This document shows positions 16,018-21,187 of a DNA stretch of 21,187 nt, piece after piece (positions within the stretch are counted from its first letter, which is position 1; each line of letters starts with the position of its first letter). This stretch comes from an uncultured Blautia sp. (GTDB lineage: Bacteria > Bacillota > Clostridia > Lachnospirales > Lachnospiraceae). A model generated the notes under the pieces. That model saw nothing but the letters and a program-made list of their open reading frames with translations, ran no database searches and was not told the DNA's origin. The stretch lies in the NCBI GenBank assembly GCA_934394545.1, contig CAKRRG010000050.1:1-21187 (forward strand). Reading direction: 5' to 3'. The position numbers and the translations under genes were made by a program.

Positions 16018-17070
16018 TTACAGAATCATGTCCCATTGTCTACAAACTTCTTCTTCCGATAGCCTAGTTCTGATTTCAACAGCCTTCATTGAAATCTTCT
16101 GCGCAATATCTTCATGGTCTGCAATTAATCCCATACATGACGCCATGCTGACATAATCATTTACAGGAACCAAAAAGCCATTAACACCATTCTCAATAAC
16201 CTCTCTTGCTCCACCACCAGATGAATCTGTGGTAACTACCGGAATACCAATTGCCATAGCTTCTAACATTGAGTTCGATAAGCCCTCATAGTCAGAAGAG
16301 CAAACATAAATAGCTGCCATTTTGATTTGCTCTGCTATATTACTTTGAAAGCCCATAAGCTGAACTTTATCCTGAAGCCCCATAGAACATATCAGCTTCT
16401 CAATATTGGATTTCAGAGAACCATCACCATATATTTTCAATTGATATAGTTTGTGTTCTCCTGAAAAAGTCAAAAAGGCGTTCAACATCATAGGGATATT
16501 TTTTTGCGGCTCTAATCTACAGACTGCAACTACTTCTTTTTTTCTGCTTCCATGATATTCTGGCAAGTCGCTTTTTATTGGATTCTGTATAACAATTCCA
16601 TGCTTCTGAATCGATTCTCCAAAATATTTTTTTATTTCCTCCGTTTGAAACACAACATATTTGGCATATCGAAAATTTAAATATCTTGCCATCCGCTCTA
16701 AAATAGAAACTCTGTCATTCCTAGGATCATTCCTCATTGAGGTAATGTAATTAACACGGTTTCCAAAGGAACAAGTAATCCCGTAGAAATTCTCGAATGT
16801 TATGTAGTCATCAATGTTATGTTCCTTAATGAATTTTCTGATATAAATAATTCGCTCTAAAAGCTTTAGGATTTTATTCTCTTTTTCTTTCAAATGGTAA
16901 ATTTTGACATTGTTGTCGATCGGATATGTATTCTCTACTTTTCTAAAAACGATTAGAAAAACCGGATGTCCGATAGAAGCAAAATAACTTGCTAGAGTTG
17001 CAACAACTCTCTCGGCACCTCCCGTAGATAGTTGTGAAACAACAAATAAGAGACTCTTCTTTTTATTCAT
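16018..17070 (-). CDS. Glycosyltransferase family 4
   Basis: 350 aa. The N terminus has LFVVSQLSTGGAERVVATLA with the GGAER acceptor-loop motif. VCRLEPQKN (183-191) is the GT4 phosphate-loop region, and SSDYEGLSNSMLEAMAIGIP contains the E-x7-E motif (E262, E270). It resembles GalNAc/glucosyl-type capsule GT4 enzymes in layout; specificity is not predictable. The start overlaps the end of the upstream epimerase gene by 8 bases (ATGAATAA), so the two are probably translationally coupled. Confidence 0.93.
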   Translation of the reverse strand: MNKKKSLLFVVSQLSTGGAERVVATLASYFASIGHPVFLIVFRKVENTYPIDNNVKIYHLKEKENKILKLLERIIYIRKFIKEHNIDDYITFENFYGITCSFGNRVNYITSMRNDPRNDRVSILERMARYLNFRYAKYVVFQTEEIKKYFGESIQKHGIVIQNPIKSDLPEYHGSRKKEVVAVCRLEPQKNIPMMLNAFLTFSGEHKLYQLKIYGDGSLKSNIEKLICSMGLQDKVQLMGFQSNIAEQIKMAAIYVCSSDYEGLSNSMLEAMAIGIPVVTTDSSGGGAREVIENGVNGFLVPVNDYVSMASCMGLIADHEDIAQKISMKAVEIRTRLSEEEVCRQWDMIL

Positions 17071-17638
17071 CGCACATTCTTCCGTAATCTTTAAAGCTCA
17101 TCAAGTTCAAATCCTTCTCGCTGATGATCAGATTTTCTTTTCCACCAATCAGCTCAAAAGGCCACTCGATGCCAATATCCGGGTCATTATACATAATACC
17201 AGAGTCGCCTTCGCCATAGAAAACTTCGGCGCACTTATAGCTGACCACAGAATCCTCAATGACCAGATATCCATGGCCAAAGAACTGCGGCACCAGCAGC
17301 ATATTGGTGTTTTCGCCTGTCAGGTGGAAACCACGCCACTGGCCAAACGTGGGAGAATCCGGGCGCAAATCAACGATAACATCATAGACATGACCCGAAA
17401 TGCAGCGCACCAGCTTAGCCTGCTGTTTCACCAGCTGAAAATGAGTTGCCCGAATAACACCGCGCTTAGAGATTGTGTAGAACACTTCCTTCAGATCATG
17501 GTCAATCCCATTTGTCTTGAACGTGTCCACATTGTAGTCCTTGATCAGACCACCCCGATTATCCGTTGCATAGAAGGGCTTGATCAAATACGCACCCTTC
17601 AGATCAAGTTCCTGAAAATCAAATTTTTGTACCATCAT
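17063..17638 (-). CDS. rfbC: RmlC/RfbC-type nucleotide-sugar 3,5-epimerase, probably acting on a CDP-4-keto-6-deoxyhexose
   Basis: 191 aa, cupin-fold epimerase. Catalytic-type residues are present: H66 in RATHFQ, K75 in AKLV, Y134 in SYK and the GHGY motif near 121-124. These residues and the NDPDIGIEWP motif support activity, in contrast to the copy at 1391-1906. RmlC proper works on dTDP sugars, but this gene sits with rfbF and rfbG, so a CDP-linked 4-keto-6-deoxy substrate is more likely (inference). The ATGATG start overlaps the acyltransferase stop (TGA at 17635-17637), with AGGTGA just upstream inside that gene. Expression may therefore depend on translation of the phase-variable acyltransferase. 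Confidence 0.88.
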   Translation of the reverse strand: MMVQKFDFQELDLKGAYLIKPFYATDNRGGLIKDYNVDTFKTNGIDHDLKEVFYTISKRGVIRATHFQLVKQQAKLVRCISGHVYDVIVDLRPDSPTFGQWRGFHLTGENTNMLLVPQFFGHGYLVIEDSVVSYKCAEVFYGEGDSGIMYNDPDIGIEWPFELIGGKENLIISEKDLNLMSFKDYGRMCDE

Positions 17639-18667
17639 TTTTCACCTAACAATATAAACCTTAATACTTTATTTTTTCTAATGATTTTTGTAATAATGTC
17701 TGCAAACAGCAAGGCAAACACCGTCAGGGCAATTACCCATATATGATAAGGAATTCCACAGGAGCCAAACTTTCGATAAAGCGTAACACCTGGGGTCTGA
17801 ACAAAGTATGAAAACACATAGATACACATGCTGTTTTTTCCGAGGCGCTGAAGAATATTTGCCAGCTTTCCCTCGCGCTCTGCACAAAGGATGCTGACAG
17901 CAATCGTCAATGCTATGCCAGAAACCGCCGTGAGATATTTAAAAATAAGCGGAAATGCAGTATTCGGACGTATTTTCAATATTAAAATCTGTACTAGAAC
18001 GATGCTGACTATTAGTAAAGCCTTCGTTGATGTACTACATTTATGAAGAGTGTTCAGTTTATCTGTATTCTTCCCCAGCAGCATTCCCAAAGAAAACCAT
18101 ACAAGCATATTGCAGATTTTCCCTATGCCAAAATCCATATTTCCGATATCTATGTTCTGTAAAAAGTAAAGAGCCGTGGAAACAATCAACAAAGGCAGCG
18201 GAAACCAATTACTTTTAGGGACGAGCAAAACAATCGCGCTTACGGAAAATAACGTCCATAAAAACCACATATTCCCGCATGGACTGTTTCCAAACAATAT
18301 CTCAATAATGCTCCGGGCGGAAATTGCTTCTCTGCTCAACGAGGAAAATACCAGCTTGGCTGCCAATATTAACAGAGAATAAAAAAGGTACGGCGCAAGC
18401 AATCTCCCCCCCCCTGTTTTTCAACTCCCTACATTTTTCCTTCCATGATTGGCAGGCTACCGCTTTTCGAAAAAACAAAACGCCTGCCATTGTCATAAAC
18501 AGCGCCATGTGAAAAGAATAAATCCAATTAAAAGCCGCAGCCCAGAACATATTTTGAATTCCCGTATTTGCATCCGGTACGGCGTGACCAAGCACGACCA
18601 GAAGAATGCCTATTCCCTTTGCAATGTCAATTTCAGGGAAACGCATACATTTTACGGTCTGCTCCAT
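17635..18667 (-). CDS. Acyltransferase family 3 membrane protein; frameshifted (OFF) at a poly-G tract
   Basis: Two frames (18302-18667 and 17635-18402) meet at G9 (18406-18414). With eight G they form one frame of 343 aa, close to the 342 and 354 aa of the other acyltransferase-3 proteins here. The first part carries the family signature IDIAKGIGILLVVLGHAVPD with H28 and FHMALFMTMAGVLFFRK; the second part carries NMWFLWTLFSV and several membrane segments. The predicted role is acylation, often O-acetylation, of the surface polysaccharide. As written, translation leaves the family frame at codons 85-87 and stops at 18302. The ATG at 18667 has GGGAGG about 10 bases upstream. It is inserted between the SDR gene and rfbC. 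Confidence 0.85.
18406..18414 (-). repeat. Poly-G tract (G9), gene OFF
   Basis: Nine C on the plus strand, in codons 85-87 of the acyltransferase gene (AG + G8 + AG). It is the longest G/C homopolymer in the window. Eight G would restore the frame as Asn-Arg-Gly-Gly-Arg-Leu-Leu-Ala. Confidence 0.92.
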
Positions 18668-18691
18668 ATCCGCTTTTCCTCCCTCTAAATA

Positions 18692-19603
18692 TTACATTTC
18701 TCTTCTAATATAGTCAGCCGTCATTTTGATACCTTCTGCAAAAGGAATCTGATTGATATAGCCCGTATCTTTTTCCACTTTTTTTAAATCAAACTGGCTG
18801 TAGGAAATGTCTACGCCCTTAAAGGGGATGTCTCCCAGTCCGATTTCTGCTGTCGGGTCCACAATATCCCGCATTTCCAACAGGAATTCCCGCAAAGGCT
18901 TGGGTTCACCGGAGCCAATATAGTACCGGTTAAATGCCTTGCCCTTTTCAGCAACTGCAATAATGGAATTGATTGCATCAGTGATATAGATAAAGTCATA
19001 AGTCTGATAGCCTGCAGTGAAAGAGCAGTGTTCCTTGTGCACCAGTTTGTTGATAGAAGTGTAGATCATCCGGGCAGATTTTTCGCCAACGCCGTAGATA
19101 TTCGTGATAATGACCGGGATAAACTCTACACCATTCAATTTTGCAACCGTCTCACCCATTAGATGAGCAGCAAGTTTACCTGTGCCATAAATATAACCAC
19201 CGGCAGGTTCAATATCATCCGACTGGAGGTATTCATAGGTTTCCATCTCATTGATACTGGAAGCATAAACCACACGCTTGCAGCCGACTTCAGCACAGAG
19301 TTTGATATAATCACACGCCAGCTTTACATTGTTCAACTGAACTGCATAGTCTGCACGCGCCGGGCCAGAAGTCCCAGCCCACGCCAGATGGAAGAAGCAC
19401 ATGTAATCCTCCGTGGGAATCTCCTTTGCCAGTTCCGAAACTTCCTTATTCAGCACGCTTACACAAGTGACCCGATCGTCATTTGCCAGAACATCATCAA
19501 AACGAATGTCTAAAGCTACCACATGATAGCCTTTTTCCAGCAATGCATTCACCAAAGTTTTGCCAATAAAACCGTTGGCACCGGTAACAATCACATTTTT
19601 CAT
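18692..19603 (-). CDS. NAD-dependent epimerase/dehydratase (extended SDR), likely CDP-4-keto-6-deoxyhexose 4-reductase
   Basis: 303 aa from the ATG at 19603, which GGGAGAATAAT precedes; a longer TTG/CTG-type start would overlap rfbG without support. The NAD(P)-binding G-x-x-G-x-x-G is at 8-14 (TGANGFIG). The catalytic Y-x3-K is at 139-143 (YGTGK), with S115/S116 as the partner serine. HLAWAGTSGPARADY is a stretch I associate with SDR proteins of CDP-sugar and O-antigen clusters such as CDP-abequose synthase. Next to rfbF, rfbG and an RmlC-like epimerase it probably reduces the 4-keto group to finish a CDP-6-deoxyhexose. Which stereoisomer is made cannot be told. Confidence 0.85.
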   Translation of the reverse strand: MKNVIVTGANGFIGKTLVNALLEKGYHVVALDIRFDDVLANDDRVTCVSVLNKEVSELAKEIPTEDYMCFFHLAWAGTSGPARADYAVQLNNVKLACDYIKLCAEVGCKRVVYASSINEMETYEYLQSDDIEPAGGYIYGTGKLAAHLMGETVAKLNGVEFIPVIITNIYGVGEKSARMIYTSINKLVHKEHCSFTAGYQTYDFIYITDAINSIIAVAEKGKAFNRYYIGSGEPKPLREFLLEMRDIVDPTAEIGLGDIPFKGVDISYSQFDLKKVEKDTGYINQIPFAEGIKMTADYIRREM

Positions 19604-19604
19604 A

Positions 19605-20669
19605 TTATTCTCCCACCGACAAAAAAGCAGCAATTTCGTTATCCATACATACGCGAATGTCTCCGCCTTCTACCCAGCACTTGCTCCATTCTACGACCAT
19701 CTCAATCGCCGTATCGAGATTCCAATGGGGCTTCCAGCCAAAGGTGGTCTTCAACTTGGAGCAATCCAGTTTCAAGAAGTTCGCTTCATGGGGGCCACCG
19801 TCATACCGGTTGACCCATTTCATGCCATCGCCCCACTTGCTCACAAACAAATCAACCAGCGCCCCTGTCTGGAAGCAGTCAACGTCATCAGGGCCAACAT
19901 TATAATAGCCTGCATATTTTGCATCCTGATACTGCATTGCAGCAATCATCAGATAGGCATACAGCGGCTCCAGAACGTGCTGATACGGACGGGTCGAGAA
20001 CGGATTTCTTACTACAATATCTTCCTGCTTGATTGCAGCACGGATGCAATCTGGAATAATGCGATCATTCGCAAAATCGCCACCACCGATCACATTGCCT
20101 GCACGAGCAGTAGAAATAGCAACATGATTATCGTTAAAGAAGCTATTTTTATAAGAGTGTGTGACCAGTTCAGAACAAGATTTGGAATTGGAGTACGGAT
20201 CATAACCGTCCAATTCTTCATTCTCCCGATAACCCCAAGCCCATTCCTTGTTCAGATAAACCTTGTCAGTTGTCACATTCAGAAAAGATTTCACGCAGCT
20301 GTTATTGCGCACACATTCCAGAATATTCACTGTGCCCATTACATTTGTTTCATATGTATAGGCAGGATCTTTATAGCTATCACGAACGATGGGCTGTGCT
20401 GCTAAATGCAACACAATTTCCGGCTGAGCTTCATCAAAAGCGGTCTTTAATGCTTTGTAATCACGGATATCGCCAATCACAGAATGCACATCCTGCTCAA
20501 TCCCAGCAATCTCAAATAGAGAAGGGCTGGTAGGCGGATTCAACGAATAACCCGTGACAACTGCCCCCGCATTTGCAAGAATCTTGCACAGCCAGGAACC
20601 CTTGAAGCCGGTATGTCCGGTAACAAAGACTTTTTTTCCTTTATAAAAGCTCAAATCAAACGTATTCAT
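19605..20669 (-). CDS. rfbG: CDP-glucose 4,6-dehydratase
   Basis: 354 aa from the ATG at 20669. This start is preferred over one 21 bases upstream because GGGAGGA precedes it, the stop of rfbF overlaps it (TAATG), and family members begin shortly before GKKVFVTGHTGFKGSWL. NAD-binding G-x-x-G-x-x-G is at 18-24. T134-D135-K136 and Y159-x3-K163 match the catalytic set of CDP-glucose dehydratases; the lysine after Asp replaces the Glu of the dTDP-glucose enzymes. It converts CDP-glucose to CDP-4-keto-6-deoxyglucose using bound NAD. The order rfbF-rfbG is the usual one for CDP-deoxysugar loci. Confidence 0.96.
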   Translation of the reverse strand: MNTFDLSFYKGKKVFVTGHTGFKGSWLCKILANAGAVVTGYSLNPPTSPSLFEIAGIEQDVHSVIGDIRDYKALKTAFDEAQPEIVLHLAAQPIVRDSYKDPAYTYETNVMGTVNILECVRNNSCVKSFLNVTTDKVYLNKEWAWGYRENEELDGYDPYSNSKSCSELVTHSYKNSFFNDNHVAISTARAGNVIGGGDFANDRIIPDCIRAAIKQEDIVVRNPFSTRPYQHVLEPLYAYLMIAAMQYQDAKYAGYYNVGPDDVDCFQTGALVDLFVSKWGDGMKWVNRYDGGPHEANFLKLDCSKLKTTFGWKPHWNLDTAIEMVVEWSKCWVEGGDIRVCMDNEIAAFLSVGE

Positions 20670-21187
20670 TATTCCTCCCACACTTTCCAAGGCGCATTAC
20701 CTGCTTCCCAAAGCTGTTCCAGTTTCTGTTTTTCCCGCAACGTATCCATACACTGCCAGAAACCTTTGTGGATATATCCTACCAATTCTTTCTGCTCAAC
20801 CAGTTTGGTCAGCGGACCTTTTTCAAATACGGTAGAGTCGCCTTCAATCAAATCAAACAATTCCGGCTGAAAGACCATAAACCCAATATTAATAAGGTCA
20901 CCATCCATGTCGGATTTCTCCCGGAATGCATCAATCACACCGTTAGCGCCAACTTCCACAACGCCCTTATTCTGTCCGAAATTGTACATAGACATCGTGC
21001 CGATCTTACCATGAGCCTTATGGAAATTGACCAACTCCGTAATATTAACGTCACCCACTGCATCACCATAGGTGAGCATAAAAGGCTCGTTTCCAATATA
21101 GTCCCTAACCCGCTTCACTCGCCCACCGGTCTGGGTATTCAGACCAGTATCCACCACCGTGACCTTCCAAGGCTCAGCATGTTTATT
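20669..21187 (-). CDS. rfbF: Glucose-1-phosphate cytidylyltransferase (5' part outside window)
   Basis: The last 172 codons are present; the frame is open to the right edge, where it reads NKHAEPWKVTVVDTG. The family is about 257 aa, so roughly 85 N-terminal residues with the GGxGTR nucleotide-binding loop are missing. Recognisable family motifs are HAEPWKV, TGGRVKRVRDYIG, LTYGDAVGDVNI (nucleotide/metal Asp region), and GFWQCMDTLREK near the C terminus. It forms CDP-glucose from CTP and glucose-1-phosphate, the substrate of RfbG. The stop overlaps the rfbG start, and the end of this gene carries the rfbG ribosome site. Confidence 0.95.
   Translation of the reverse strand, partial: NKHAEPWKVTVVDTGLNTQTGGRVKRVRDYIGNEPFMLTYGDAVGDVNITELVNFHKAHGKIGTMSMYNFGQNKGVVEVGANGVIDAFREKSDMDGDLINIGFMVFQPELFDLIEGDSTVFEKGPLTKLVEQKELVGYIHKGFWQCMDTLREKQKLEQLWEAGNAPWKVWEE

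Noticed and set aside
19560..20405. 281-codon open frame on the plus strand
   Set aside because: It is antisense to rfbG, whose motifs and catalytic residues are clear; the protein is cysteine/isoleucine-rich and without recognisable domains.
1..21187. CRISPR array, tRNA/rRNA genes, transposase or insertion-sequence ends
   Set aside because: No regularly spaced repeats, RNA-gene-like segments or transposase motifs were seen by eye on either strand.

Overview
The window is most of a surface-polysaccharide (capsule or exopolysaccharide) biosynthesis locus, followed by a small regulatory and unknown-gene segment. Every convincing gene is on the minus strand, so transcription runs from the right edge to the left. 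Strong AGGAGG-type ribosome sites, TTG starts and the protein families point to a low-to-mid GC Bacillota, probably a gut Clostridia member. That assignment is an inference, because no rRNA or other marker gene is present.

Right side (about 17.06-21.19 kb): rfbF (cut by the window edge), rfbG, an SDR 4-ketoreductase or epimerase and an RmlC-type epimerase form a likely CDP-6-deoxyhexose pathway. An acyltransferase-3 gene lies inside this set. Middle (about 6.1-17.06 kb): six GT2/GT4-type glycosyltransferases, one GT10 fucosyltransferase-like enzyme, a hexapeptide acetyltransferase, a Wzy polymerase and a Wzx flippase. Together these would build, polymerise and export a repeat unit of the Wzx/Wzy type. 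Then (about 2.98-6.1 kb) come two more acyltransferase-3 proteins and an alpha/beta-hydrolase-fold enzyme, presumably decorating the polymer. No initiating sugar-phosphate transferase, Wzz or kinase is visible, so these may lie beyond the right edge. Left side (1-2.9 kb): a probable promoter, an AraC-family regulator coupled to a second RmlC-like protein with altered active-site residues, a 264-aa protein of unknown function, and the 5' part of an XRE-type regulator gene.

The main finding is a set of coding-strand poly-G tracts of 8-9 bases in four genes, all predicted to add or remove acyl groups. No other G or C run in the window reaches 7. At three tracts (G9 at 18406, G8 at 12218, G8 at 3552) the gene is out of frame by exactly one base, and changing the tract by one G restores a full-length protein. 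At the fourth (G8 at 5475) the gene is in frame. This looks like slipped-strand phase variation acting combinatorially on acyl decoration of the polysaccharide. The one serious alternative, homopolymer sequencing error, can be tested directly.
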